Assembly (NCBI GenBank): GCA_947259045.1
Contig: CAMYKZ010000026.1
Span: 1-60,637 of the forward strand
Direction of reading: 5' to 3'
Length of the DNA stretch: 60,637 bases
Source of the DNA: an uncultured Afifella sp.
Lineage (GTDB): Bacteria; Pseudomonadota; Alphaproteobacteria; Rhizobiales; Afifellaceae
The notes beneath the pieces are model-generated. The model ran no database searches, was not told the origin of the DNA, and worked only from the letters and a program-made list of their open reading frames with translations. A program made the position numbers and the translations under genes. Below are positions 25,485 to 33,933 of the stretch, one piece after another (position 1 is the stretch's first letter; every line of letters begins with the position of its first letter).

Positions 25485-25901
25485 CTAAAGGTTTCCGGCG
25501 CGTGTGCCGAACAAAGCCGCGCCGATCAGCAGGCCCGCACCGAGCGACGAAAACAGGATCGCGAACAGGAGATGGTTTTTTGCCGCCTTGATCGACTGGA
25601 TGGCGCCGGAATCCGGATCGTAGAGCCCCGGACCGGCATACCCCACCCGATGCACCGGCGGGCTGGAGGAGACGGTGCCGACATAGCGCTTGCCGGCATA
25701 GACGCCGGATGTGATTTCATATTCCGGTTTATAGGTATTGCCGCCGTCTGAATCGTGCACCTCGTGCAAATACACGACTTTCACCTGCACCGGCATTCCC
25801 TCGGCGATGAATCCGGATTGACTGCGCTCCCAGAAATATCCGACCGCCAGAAACACCAGGCCGAGAATGCCGATGATGCAAAATGATATCCAGTAGGCCA
25901 T
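25485..25901 (-). CDS. DUF3592 membrane protein
   Basis: 138 residues with an N-terminal membrane helix (WISFCIIGILGLVFLAVGYF), a periplasmic or extracytoplasmic beta-rich part (PVQVKVVYLHEVHDSDGGNTYKP-type, GVYAGKRYVGTVSSSPPVHRVG, GLYDPDSGAIQS) and a C-terminal helix (LLFAILFSSLGAGLLIGAALFG). This two-helix layout and the V-G-x-x-V/Y-DP motif fit DUF3592. The function is unknown. Confidence 0.7.
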   Translation of the reverse strand: MAYWISFCIIGILGLVFLAVGYFWERSQSGFIAEGMPVQVKVVYLHEVHDSDGGNTYKPEYEITSGVYAGKRYVGTVSSSPPVHRVGYAGPGLYDPDSGAIQSIKAAKNHLLFAILFSSLGAGLLIGAALFGTRAGNL

Positions 25902-26038
25902 TGCAGACGAATCCTGTTCCGAATTGCGACGGCTTTACCGGATGGCACAGTTTGAACGGATTTGAAACCGAGGACGGCTTGCAGGCGGTACCCCGGGCGA
26001 AACGGATGTCCGCGGTGCCCCGGGGACGTCAGCATCGG

Positions 26039-26362
26039 TCATTGCGGTTCCAGCGATATGATGTAGGCGATCAGATCATCAACATTGTCTGGCGTCAGGA
26101 TGTAGCCGACCTGCGGCATGTTGGAATGAAATGGCGGAAACATGATCCGGCCGTGAATCTGATCGGCCGACCGGTAGACCGCGATCGATGCGAAACTTGG
26201 CGGATGCAGCTTGAAGGGGCCACCGGCTTCAACATTGTGGCACCGTGTGCACCATTCGCGCGCGATTTTCTCTCCTTCGGTTTTGTCGCCCTGCGCATGA
26301 GCACCTGTGATCAAAAGCGCAACAAGCGCGGCGGAACGCAAGATGAGACTAAAGGCCGACAT
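26039..26362 (-). CDS. Small periplasmic c-type cytochrome
   Basis: 107 residues: a signal peptide (LILRSAALVALLITGAHAQ), the heme-attachment motif CTRCH, and a probable Met ligand in FHSNMPQVGYILTPDNVDDLIAYI, the usual C-terminal helix of class I cytochromes c. The start at 26362 was chosen because it begins the signal peptide; the longer frame upstream is not coding-like. It carries one heme and probably shuttles electrons in the periplasm. No partner enzyme lies beside it. Confidence 0.9.
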   Translation of the reverse strand: MSAFSLILRSAALVALLITGAHAQGDKTEGEKIAREWCTRCHNVEAGGPFKLHPPSFASIAVYRSADQIHGRIMFPPFHSNMPQVGYILTPDNVDDLIAYIISLEPQ

Positions 26363-26551
26363 TTCACACCTCCTTGACCGAATACGGAAGAAGAAGACGG
26401 GATGACCGGTCCCGCATTGATGCCGGTCAAAACCTCCTCCGGCATCGGCAGCCGGCTCGTGCGCAATTTCGCCTACCCGCCGGTTGTGTCGTGCATGGGC
26501 GCCGGCGACCTTCCCGATGCTCTCAGACCATGGCAATGCGGAGACATGAAT

Positions 26552-27073
26552 TCAGTTGTCTACCGGCTTCTTGTTGACGCCGTAATCGATGAACTTGGTG
26601 GTGCATTCGGAAAGTGCATCGGCACGCTTTGCGTTCTCCGCAGCGGCGGAAGATTGCTGCACGGTATGACACCAGTCGCGGTGTGCGCTGTGGTTCAACT
26701 GCCAGCGTGCGCCTTCGAATTTGCACTTATGTTTCATGTTGTTGATCTGGTCGCCGACGGCTTGTTTGGCGTAAGATTCACAGAATGAGATTTTTCCGGT
26801 GCAAGTCTGCAGTTCGACCTTGCGGGCATGGTCCTCGCTGGAAAGCGCCTGAATTCCGACGTTCTGCTGCTGACACCAGCTGAAATGGGCGTCGTAGTCC
26901 GACTGCCATCGGCTACCCGTTAAACCGCAACCACTGGCTAAATTGTGGTCGTTCTGGGCAACGGCTGCTGAGGCATATGCGGCACAATTATGCTCAGGCG
27001 CAGCTTCGGCAACATTGACAAACGATGTTGCGCCCAGGGTTAAGCAAACGCCGTACATGATGTTGCGGATCAT
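26552..27073 (-). CDS. Secreted protein with two 68-residue Cys/Trp repeats, function unknown
   Basis: 173 residues with a signal peptide (about 1-24). Two copies of the pattern C-x2-YA-x2-AV-x10-C-x3-G-x-RWQ-x4-AH-x2-WC lie at residues 30-67 and 98-135. Matching positions are exactly 68 apart (Cys 30/98, 49/117, 67/135; Trp 56/124, 66/134). Two additional Cys (91, 157) and a third, degenerate half-repeat-like tail follow. The even pattern suggests disulfide-bonded helical modules in the periplasm or outside the cell. I do not recognise a named family. It is preceded by 274 bases without a gene. Confidence 0.75.
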   Translation of the reverse strand: MIRNIMYGVCLTLGATSFVNVAEAAPEHNCAAYASAAVAQNDHNLASGCGLTGSRWQSDYDAHFSWCQQQNVGIQALSSEDHARKVELQTCTGKISFCESYAKQAVGDQINNMKHKCKFEGARWQLNHSAHRDWCHTVQQSSAAAENAKRADALSECTTKFIDYGVNKKPVDN

Positions 27074-27347
27074 TGTCGTACATCCTCTTTGACTTCAATC
27101 GGAATTCGCACCTGGCAGATATCGATTTGGAGGTCGCTGATACTGGAAGGAGCTTGTCCGATTCGTCGCAACGAGGGTGGTTTTGGTTCAACGTCTTAAT
27201 GGACGGCCGGGAATGTTTTTCTGCGATCAAAATAATCGTGAGCCAAATGATCCGTGAACCCTCTCGTCGTCCACAGCGTCAAACCCTTTAGACGTTCCTG
27301 TTGTCAATCGAACGAACCCGATCAACAACCAAGGAAGGGATACCAGA

Positions 27348-27605
27348 ATGATACCCAATCGACGCACGATTCTCGCCGCCGGGGCCACGCTTGTTTTGTC
27401 GCTTGCCGCGATTCCGGCTAATGCCATGCCCGGCCCGGACGACAATATGGACAGTTGGCCGCAAAAGCTGAAGGAAGTCGCACAGCCGGACGACCTCAGC
27501 CGCGTTGCCAATCCGGGCCAGGTGCAGATCCGGAAAATCAACCGCGCCCGTATCGAGCCGGACCCGACCCCGTGGAAGGGCCGCATCCCCCAAAACGGGC
27601 AGTAG
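27348..27605 (+). CDS. Small secreted protein, unknown
   Basis: 85 residues: a signal peptide, twin-basic at the start (RRTILAAGATLVLSLAAIPANA), and a roughly 58-residue mature part rich in Pro, Asp and Lys (WPQKLKEVAQPDDLSRVANPG). An AGGAAGG-like SD precedes the ATG. I recognise no family. It converges on the BA14K gene, with a strong hairpin between. Confidence 0.6.
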   Translation: MIPNRRTILAAGATLVLSLAAIPANAMPGPDDNMDSWPQKLKEVAQPDDLSRVANPGQVQIRKINRARIEPDPTPWKGRIPQNGQ

Positions 27606-27635
27606 ACGACTCCAATCCGTCTATCAGACAGACTT

Positions 27636-27667
27636 GCAGGCGCACGCCCGGCGTAGGGTGCGCCTGC
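27636..27667. terminator. Hairpin between convergent genes
   Basis: GCAGGCGCAC / GTGCGCCTGC, a perfect 10-bp stem with a 12-base loop, followed by TTT on the plus strand. It is placed 31 bases after the small secreted protein and 58 bases after the BA14K stop, so it may terminate either transcript. Confidence 0.55.
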
Positions 27668-27724
27668 TTTGGTCGTCCTGCTGCTTGCCGGCGGCCCTGG
27701 ATTCACCGGCCAGCGATTGTGCTG

Positions 27725-28294
27725 TCAGCGATAGGGGCTTATGCAGCGCCGGACACGGCCGCTATAGGCAACATAGGTGTCCGTAATCGGATCGTAGGAT
27801 CTGTATTTCCGCAGACAATAAGCGGTGTGGCGGTCATAATGATGGCCGTATCGGTATGACGGCACCGTGATCACCCACCACGGCCGCGAATACCACCAGC
27901 CCAGATGGCGATAGACATAGCGGCCGTGCCGATGCCGTCTGCGGTCGCAATGATAGCCGCAGGGTCGTCTGTATTGGCTGAAATTGCGGTGACGCCTTTG
28001 GTTGGCCACGCGGCTGCGGTGAGGTGAGCGAATGCCGTCGCGTCCGCGGTGGCGCCTGTACCGGACAGTTCCGCGATGGCCCTTCGACCGCACCGACTTG
28101 CGCGCGGACAAACACTTCCGGCCACACTGGCGGTGGCTGATCGCGGTGGCCGGCCTGACGCCTGGACTCAATTTCTGCAGGGCGGCGCCTGTTCCGCCCG
28201 CCGGCAGGGCAGTGGCGGTCTGCGGCGATACGGCAACGCATAATGTGAAGGCCAATGCGGCCGACACAGTCTTCAAGGCGGATTTCATCATCAT
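27725..28294 (-). CDS. BA14K family protein, secreted, Arg/His-rich
   Basis: 189 residues from the MMM start at 28294. The signal peptide (LKTVSAALAFTLCVAVSPQTATA) is followed by a very basic Arg/His/Tyr region (about 60-150; HRHGRYVYRHLGWWYSRPWW) and the BA14K motif CLRKYRSYDPITDTYVAYSG ending in Cys. BA14K proteins are rhizobial/Brucella envelope proteins with lectin-like activity reported for the Brucella member. The same 25-residue Cys-to-Cys motif ends the membrane protein at 41.3 kb. An envelope role is likely. Confidence 0.85.
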   Translation of the reverse strand: MMMKSALKTVSAALAFTLCVAVSPQTATALPAGGTGAALQKLSPGVRPATAISHRQCGRKCLSARKSVRSKGHRGTVRYRRHRGRDGIRSPHRSRVANQRRHRNFSQYRRPCGYHCDRRRHRHGRYVYRHLGWWYSRPWWVITVPSYRYGHHYDRHTAYCLRKYRSYDPITDTYVAYSGRVRRCISPYR

Positions 28295-28617
28295 TCTCCC
28301 CGGCGCAATTGCGCGCATCCTGAAGCGCCCTTACCGAAGGCAGGCGCAAAATCAGGTTTTCCGGCAAAACCGGGGTCATCGGCCATGAGATCCGTAGGTT
28401 CAACCATGGCCCGGCACGACCCGGCGCCGAAATTGAATGTCCCCTCACAGACACGATCCGACACGGTTCCTGAACGCAGGATGAACAGGAGTTGAATTAG
28501 ACTGTTGGCGAGATGCCTGCGCGGCAGGCGGAAGTTGATCTTCGGAAAGATGAGATCGAATGCACGGCCGGCATTATCGGCAATGTGCGGTAGGTTGCGC
28601 CGCTTCGACTTGCCGGT
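28295..28617. other. Intergenic stretch upstream of the BA14K gene
   Basis: 323 bases without a convincing gene. GGAAC at 28470-28466 (minus) followed after 17 bases by GTG is a near match to the EcfG pattern, too weak to call. Reading frames here are low-complexity Ser/Arg shadows. Confidence 0.4.
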
Positions 28618-28947
28618 TCAGAAAAACTCCGGCTCCGCCTCTGCCAAAGGCTCTGATCTGCGGTGCCTGACCCGCCGGACGCACCAGCCGGCACAGGCCC
28701 GGAACGGCCAGAAGGCAATCGACAGCAGGGCGAAAAACGCCATGCCGAGCAGGAAACCGTCGGCCTGTTCGATCAGCACCAGATTGAGGAAATTACGTCC
28801 CAGCGCGAAAATCCCGTCGCTTGTGACAAACCAGCTTGTGAGCCAGTCCGAGATATCGAAAAACACCGCATAGGAGGTTTTGGGATCTTCCAGACGCCAG
28901 CCGTAAACCCCGAGCGCTGCAAGGCCGGTGAGGGTGCGTAGGAACAT
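28618..28947 (-). CDS. Hypothetical membrane protein
   Basis: 109 residues with an N-terminal helix (FLRTLTGLAALGVYGWRL), a middle amphipathic part containing two aromatic-rich stretches (DWLTSWFVTSDGIFALGRNFLNLVLI), a second helix (FLLGMAFFALLSIAFWPF) and a basic, then acidic tail. I recognise no family. It has no close partner gene; a 323-base gap follows. Confidence 0.55.
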   Translation of the reverse strand: MFLRTLTGLAALGVYGWRLEDPKTSYAVFFDISDWLTSWFVTSDGIFALGRNFLNLVLIEQADGFLLGMAFFALLSIAFWPFRACAGWCVRRVRHRRSEPLAEAEPEFF

Positions 28948-29163
28948 GGATGCTCACTCCTGTTGGCGATCCGGTCTAGGTGGTGAATGTGGAATTCTGG
29001 TGGCGGTGGTTTTGCGGCTGACTCACGCAGGCGATCCCATGAATCAAACGGGATCGAGCAACTTCCACGGTGATACGGTGTATTGCTGAACTCATTCGCT
29101 CGCGTTACGGTCAGACCTCAGCATAACGAACTATTGCGGATTCCAGAAGAGTGATCGCACCAA

Positions 29164-29490
29164 ATGGATACTGCTGTATTATTCGCCGATCCGGTTTCTA
29201 CGGCGGCTATTTATGTAATCATGATAAATTGGATCGGGTTCTTAGTTTTTGCCTGGGATAAATATTGTTCGCAAAACGGAATGTGGCGCGTGAAGGAGCA
29301 AACGCTCTTGTCACTCGCCGCTGTTGGTGGTTCGGTTGGATTGATACTCGGTAAAAAAATCCTCAATCACAAAACAAGAAAGGAGCCATTTAAGACCTAT
29401 TTGTCGAGCATTTTTGTGATCCAGGTGATCCTAATGGTCGCGATGGGTATTCCCGGAATACGTGAGTTTGTTAGATCTATCTTCCAGTAA
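29164..29490 (+). CDS. DUF1294 membrane protein
   Basis: 108 residues with three membrane segments. The motif NWIGFLVFAWDKYCSQNGMWRVKEQTLL, then GGSVGLILGKKILNHKTRKEPF, is the DUF1294 signature (the DK pair in the first loop and the HK-T-K motif). The function is unknown. The local base composition is lower in GC than the surroundings. Confidence 0.85.
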   Translation: MDTAVLFADPVSTAAIYVIMINWIGFLVFAWDKYCSQNGMWRVKEQTLLSLAAVGGSVGLILGKKILNHKTRKEPFKTYLSSIFVIQVILMVAMGIPGIREFVRSIFQ

Positions 29491-29668
29491 TTGTCGTGAT
29501 CTTCAGGTATTGGATGTAGGGTTTGCATCTGCGTCACTACAGCCGATTTCATGAATTTTTTTGCAGAGGTTGTTGCACGCTTAGATACCAAAGAGATATC
29601 CGCAGAAGCTTAGCGAAATACGCCATTTCCACATTGCACCGCCCCTCATCCCGCTGTAACCAAATCCC

Positions 29669-31933
29669 ATGGGACAAGAACTGATTCCGCCGGGTTCCGG
29701 CGATGGCGAAGAGATAATCCAGGTCGATCTGCGTGAGGCGCTGGAAGAGCGTTATCTGGCCTACGCGCTTTCCACCATCATGAACCGGGCGCTGCCGGAT
29801 GTGCGCGACGGGCTGAAGCCGGTGCACCGGCGCATCCTGCATGCGATGCGACTGATGCGGCTGATGCCGGCCGGCGAATACCGCAAGTCGGCCGCCGTGG
29901 TCGGCGATGTGATGGGCAAATTGCACCCCCATGGCGACCAGGCGATCTATGACGCCATGGTGCGGCTGGCGCAGGATTTTGCCGTGCGTTATCCGATGGT
30001 CGACGGGCAGGGCAATTTCGGCAATGTCGACGGCGATAACGCCGCTGCCATGCGTTATACCGAGGCGCGGCTGACCAGTGTCGCCGAACTGCTGCTGGAG
30101 GGCATCGACGAGGATGCCGTCGACTTCCGCCCGACCTATGACGGCCGCAACGACGAGCCGGTCGTCCTGCCGGGCGCGTTTCCCAATCTCTTGGCCAACG
30201 GTTCGTCCGGCATTGCGGTGGGCATGGCGACCAATATTCCGCCGCACAATGCGGCTGAGCTTTGCGATGCGGCGCTGCATCTGATCAAATATCCCAACGC
30301 CACCTACGACAAATTGCTCGACCTCGTGCCGGGGCCGGATTTCCCGACCGGCGGCATCATCGTTTCGCCACGCGCCGAGATCGCCGGCGCCTACAAGACC
30401 GGCCGCGGCGGCTTCCGGGTGCGGGCGCGCTGGGACCGTGAGGATGGCGGGCGCGGCAGCTGGGTGGTGGTGGTCACCGAAATTCCCTATCAGGTGCAGA
30501 AGAGCAAGCTGATTGAACAGATTGCCGGGCTGATCGAGACCCGCAGGCTGCATCTAGTCGGCGATGTGCGCGACGAAAGCGCGGAAGACATCCGTGTCGT
30601 CATTGAACCCAAGAGCCGGGCGGTCGATCCGGACATGATGATGGAGTCGCTGTTCAAACTCAGCGATCTGGAATCCAAGTTCACCATGAACATGAACGTG
30701 CTGTCGCGCGGCGTCGTGCCCAATGTGCTGCCGATCCGCGACGTGCTGACGGAATGGCTGGAGCACCGCAAGATCGTGCTGGTCCGGCGCAAGAACTACC
30801 GGCTGGAGAAAATCGCCAACCGGCTGGAAGTCGTCGCCGGCTTTCTGATTGCGTTCCTGAACCTGGACGAGGTGATCCGCATCATCCGCTTCGAGGACGA
30901 GCCGAAGGCGGAGCTGATGCGCACCTTCGAACTTTCCGACGTTCAGGCCGAGGCGATCCTCAATATGCGGCTGCGCTCGTTGCGCAAGCTTGAGGAGATG
31001 GAACTGCGCAAGGAGCATGAGAAGCTGCTTGAGGAACAGGCAGACCTTCGCGACCTGGTGTTGTCGGACGAGCGGCAGTGGGGTTTCGTTGCCTGGGAAA
31101 TCGGCGAGGTGAAAAAGACTTTCGGTCAGGATACAGAACTCGGCCGTCGGCGGACCGGTTTTGCCGATGCGCCCGAGATCGATGTGGAACAGATCCAGCA
31201 GGCGATGATCGAGAAGGAACCGGTCACCATCGTGCTGTCGCAGAAAGGCTGGATCCGTTCCATGCGCGGCCATCAGACCGACACGTCCGGCCTGCAGTTC
31301 AAGCAGGACGACCGGCTGAAACTCGCCTTCACCTGTTATACCACCGACAAGGTGCTGTTGTTTTCCACCGGCGGCAAATTCTACACGCTCGAGGCCTCGA
31401 AGCTGCCCGGCGGGCGCGGCCACGGCGAGCCGGTACGGATCATGGTCGACATGGACAAGGACCAGGATATCCTCACCGCCTTTGTCCATGATCCGGCCCG
31501 CAAGCTGCTGGTGGCGTCCACTGCCGGCAACGGTTTCATCGTTGCCGAAAGCGATGTGATCGCCAATACCCGCAAGGGCAAACAGGTGCTGAATGTTTCC
31601 GGCGTCAACGAAGCGGCGGTCTGTGTCGTGGCGAGCGGCGACCATATCGCCGTTGTCGGCCGGAACCGCAAACTGCTGATTTTCCCGCTGACGCAATTGC
31701 CCGAAATGGGCCGCGGCAAGGGCGTCCGCCTGCAGCGCTACAAGGACGGCGAAGTGGCCGATGTGCGGGTGTTTGCCGGCGAGGCGGGGCTGACCTGGTC
31801 CGACAGCGCCGGCCGCGTGCATACCCGTTCGCTGGAGGAACTGGCCGACTGGATAGGCGAGCGCGCCCAGGCCGGCCGCATGGCGCCGCAGGGCTTCCCG
31901 AAGAACAATTGCTTTGGCGAAACCGGGCTTTGA
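29669..31933 (+). CDS. parC: DNA topoisomerase IV subunit A
   Basis: A 754-residue ParC. The DNA-breaking Tyr is Y130 ([10 protein letters not shown]), with GNFGNVDGD just before it. The quinolone-resistance region reads [20 protein letters not shown]91 and D95 occupy positions held by Ser80 and Glu84 in E. coli, as is common in alphaproteobacteria. The C-terminal half shows the pinwheel repeats ([58 protein letters not shown]). It decatenates replicated chromosomes together with ParE, which is not in the window. The start at 29669 gives the usual N-terminus. Confidence 0.96.
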   Translation: MGQELIPPGSGDGEEIIQVDLREALEERYLAYALSTIMNRALPDVRDGLKPVHRRILHAMRLMRLMPAGEYRKSAAVVGDVMGKLHPHGDQAIYDAMVRLAQDFAVRYPMVDGQGNFGNVDGDNAAAMRYTEARLTSVAELLLEGIDEDAVDFRPTYDGRNDEPVVLPGAFPNLLANGSSGIAVGMATNIPPHNAAELCDAALHLIKYPNATYDKLLDLVPGPDFPTGGIIVSPRAEIAGAYKTGRGGFRVRARWDREDGGRGSWVVVVTEIPYQVQKSKLIEQIAGLIETRRLHLVGDVRDESAEDIRVVIEPKSRAVDPDMMMESLFKLSDLESKFTMNMNVLSRGVVPNVLPIRDVLTEWLEHRKIVLVRRKNYRLEKIANRLEVVAGFLIAFLNLDEVIRIIRFEDEPKAELMRTFELSDVQAEAILNMRLRSLRKLEEMELRKEHEKLLEEQADLRDLVLSDERQWGFVAWEIGEVKKTFGQDTELGRRRTGFADAPEIDVEQIQQAMIEKEPVTIVLSQKGWIRSMRGHQTDTSGLQFKQDDRLKLAFTCYTTDKVLLFSTGGKFYTLEASKLPGGRGHGEPVRIMVDMDKDQDILTAFVHDPARKLLVASTAGNGFIVAESDVIANTRKGKQVLNVSGVNEAAVCVVASGDHIAVVGRNRKLLIFPLTQLPEMGRGKGVRLQRYKDGEVADVRVFAGEAGLTWSDSAGRVHTRSLEELADWIGERAQAGRMAPQGFPKNNCFGETGL

Positions 31934-31956
31934 CCGGGCCCGTGCCGGGCTGGCGT

Positions 31957-33699
31957 TCAGTCCGGCAGTCCGGCGGCGCGCAGCTGGCTTTCCATGTCGT
32001 CGTGCAGGCGTCGGAAGTTCCGCGATCCGCCGATAAACGCACGGTAGCGCCTGAGGTTGAATTCCGGAAACCGCGCCAGCAGCGCTTTTGCAGCCTCGGC
32101 GGCTCCCGCCCGATCGCCTAGCGCCACCAGCGAGGCAACCAGATAGGCATGGGTCGGCATCAGGTTCGGATTGCCTGCCAGCGATCGGCGGGCAGCCTCG
32201 ACTGCGTCTCCCGGTCGTCCGGCGACAATATGCGCCGCGCACCGAGCGAGATGGGTGCGAAACGCCAGGGGGTCGCGCGGACTGAGGCGAAGGGCGCGGT
32301 CGCAGTCGAGCAGGGCGCGTTCGGGGTCATGCTGCCAGCTTTCCAGCATACCCGCGGAGGCCCATGCCCAGACGAAGCTTGGACATCTTTGGGTGGCGTC
32401 TCGGATGGAGCGGATTGCCTGTTCCAGATCGACGCCGAAAAAGCCGAGCGTGTATCCGGAATAGGCGCCGACTTCCGGATCGAGCGGGGCTGCCGCGAGC
32501 GCGCGCTGCGCGAAGTCGACGCCAGCCGAATGGTTTGCCGCGTAGTTGCCCTCGTTGGCCCAGCTGATCTTCAGGGTACAGCACCATGCCCGCATCGCCA
32601 GCGCCTTTGCATAATCAGGCGAAACCTCGATGGCGCGATCGAGGTGGGCGACAGCTTCGGCAACCTGGGCGCGGTTCAGCGATGCCATGCCCCTGAGCAC
32701 ATGGTCGTAGCCGGAAAGGTTTCCCGGCCGCTTGCGCTGCGAGCGCGACTGCTCGGCGGCCTCGATCTCGGGAGCAATGGCGCATACCACGGCTTCGGCA
32801 ACCCTGTCCTGCAGGTCGAAGACATCGTCGAGCGCGCCGTCGAGCTTCTCGGCCCACAAATGCGCGCCGGTTTCCGCATCGACCAACTGGCCCGTGATCC
32901 GAAGGCGCTGGCCGGACTTGCGCACACTGCCCTCAAGCACATAGCGCACGCCGAGTTCCCGGCCGATCTTCCGGACGTCGACGGCAGCGCCCTTGTAGGC
33001 GAAGCTCGAATTGCGGGCGATGACGAAAATCCACGGTACCGCGGCAAGTGTGGTGATGATATCCTCCGTCAGCCCGTCGGCGAAATAGTCCTGCTCGGCG
33101 TCGGAGGACATGTTCTCGAACGGCAGTACCGCCACCGATGGCTTGTCCGGCAGGGCCGGGGCCTCCGGCGAGGGGTCCGGTGTTGCCTCACCGGCGAGCG
33201 CGAACAAGCGCACCGGCCGCGCAATTCCCTTCAGCGACCGCTCGCCCAGATCGACAAATGCCAGATCCAGCTTGTCACTCACATCTTCATGGACCCGGCC
33301 GGAGACAACAACGCTTCCCGGCACCGCTTCCGCTTCCAGCCGCGACGCAACATTGACCCCGTCGCCGAGGATGTCATCGCCGTCCGCCACCACGTCTCCG
33401 ACATGAACGCCGATCCGGAAGTCGAAGCAGGCTTCTTGCGGCAGGTCTCGGGTACGCTCCGCCAGGCGGGTCTGCATTGCAGCGGCAGCTGACACCGCGT
33501 TGACCACTGAGCCGAACTCGACCAGCAGGCCATCGCCCAACCGCTTCACGACACGCCCCCCATGCAGGCCGACAACCAACTCCAATGCCTCCATCGACGC
33601 CTTCAGCGCCAGAAGCGCCCCCGCCTCATCCGAACCGACGCGGGCGGAGAAGCCGACGGCGTCGGCGGCAAGGATCGCGGCAAGACGACGGTCGGTCAC
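31957..33699 (-). CDS. Class III adenylate/guanylate cyclase with TolB-like and TPR regions
   Basis: 580 residues. The N-terminal cyclase homology domain (about 1-170) keeps both metal Asp (ILAADAVGFS and KRLGDGLLVEF) and the Asn/Arg pair (DGVNVASRLE). Residues about 185-310 form the TolB-like N-terminal domain common in these proteins (SVAVLPFENMSSDAEQDYFA, DGLTEDIITTLA, VRYVLEGSVRKSG). Residues about 330-570 are TPR helices. It has no membrane segment, so it is a soluble enzyme, probably making cAMP from ATP, with the TPR part sensing or docking. It converges on parC and lies downstream of the spondin protein gene, from which a terminator separates it. Confidence 0.9.
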   Translation of the reverse strand: MTDRRLAAILAADAVGFSARVGSDEAGALLALKASMEALELVVGLHGGRVVKRLGDGLLVEFGSVVNAVSAAAAMQTRLAERTRDLPQEACFDFRIGVHVGDVVADGDDILGDGVNVASRLEAEAVPGSVVVSGRVHEDVSDKLDLAFVDLGERSLKGIARPVRLFALAGEATPDPSPEAPALPDKPSVAVLPFENMSSDAEQDYFADGLTEDIITTLAAVPWIFVIARNSSFAYKGAAVDVRKIGRELGVRYVLEGSVRKSGQRLRITGQLVDAETGAHLWAEKLDGALDDVFDLQDRVAEAVVCAIAPEIEAAEQSRSQRKRPGNLSGYDHVLRGMASLNRAQVAEAVAHLDRAIEVSPDYAKALAMRAWCCTLKISWANEGNYAANHSAGVDFAQRALAAAPLDPEVGAYSGYTLGFFGVDLEQAIRSIRDATQRCPSFVWAWASAGMLESWQHDPERALLDCDRALRLSPRDPLAFRTHLARCAAHIVAGRPGDAVEAARRSLAGNPNLMPTHAYLVASLVALGDRAGAAEAAKALLARFPEFNLRRYRAFIGGSRNFRRLHDDMESQLRAAGLPD

Positions 33700-33866
33700 G
33701 AACGATTGTCCCCCTGTATTTTGCCAAGCGCCGGTCCGAACATGCGCTATTCGACAGTATCAGAAAGACTAACTGTGTCTTCGGGGCAGCTCAAACTGAT
33801 TCTTGGCAGGCGGATCCGGCCTCCTTTCCGGCGGAACATTCCGCGAATCAAAAACTTTTCCGAGAC

Positions 33867-33899
33867 AAAAACGGACCGGCACGTTGCCGTGCCGGTCCG
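33867..33899 (-). terminator. Strong intrinsic terminator after the spondin/MXKDX gene
   Basis: On the minus strand an 11-bp perfect stem (CGGACCGGCAC / GTGCCGGTCCG, loop of 6) is followed by TTTTT. It begins 35 bases after the stop codon at 33934. Confidence 0.88.
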
Positions 33900-33933
33900 C
33901 GCCCGCCGCCGACGATTTGTTGGAATCAACCGG

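Noticed and set aside
28446..28470. Second EcfG-type promoter before the BA14K gene
   Set aside because: The -35 GGAAC is present, but the -10 position reads GTG instead of GTT and the start codon is about 150 bases away.
29032..29056. CGATCCC / GGGATCG inverted repeat with 11-base loop
   Set aside because: Looks tRNA-T-arm-like at first, but there is no GTTCGA core and no cloverleaf around it.
30554..32242. A 562-codon minus-strand frame across parC
   Set aside because: It is antisense to a complete, well-conserved parC and is a GC-rich codon-position shadow (His/Gln/Arg-rich).
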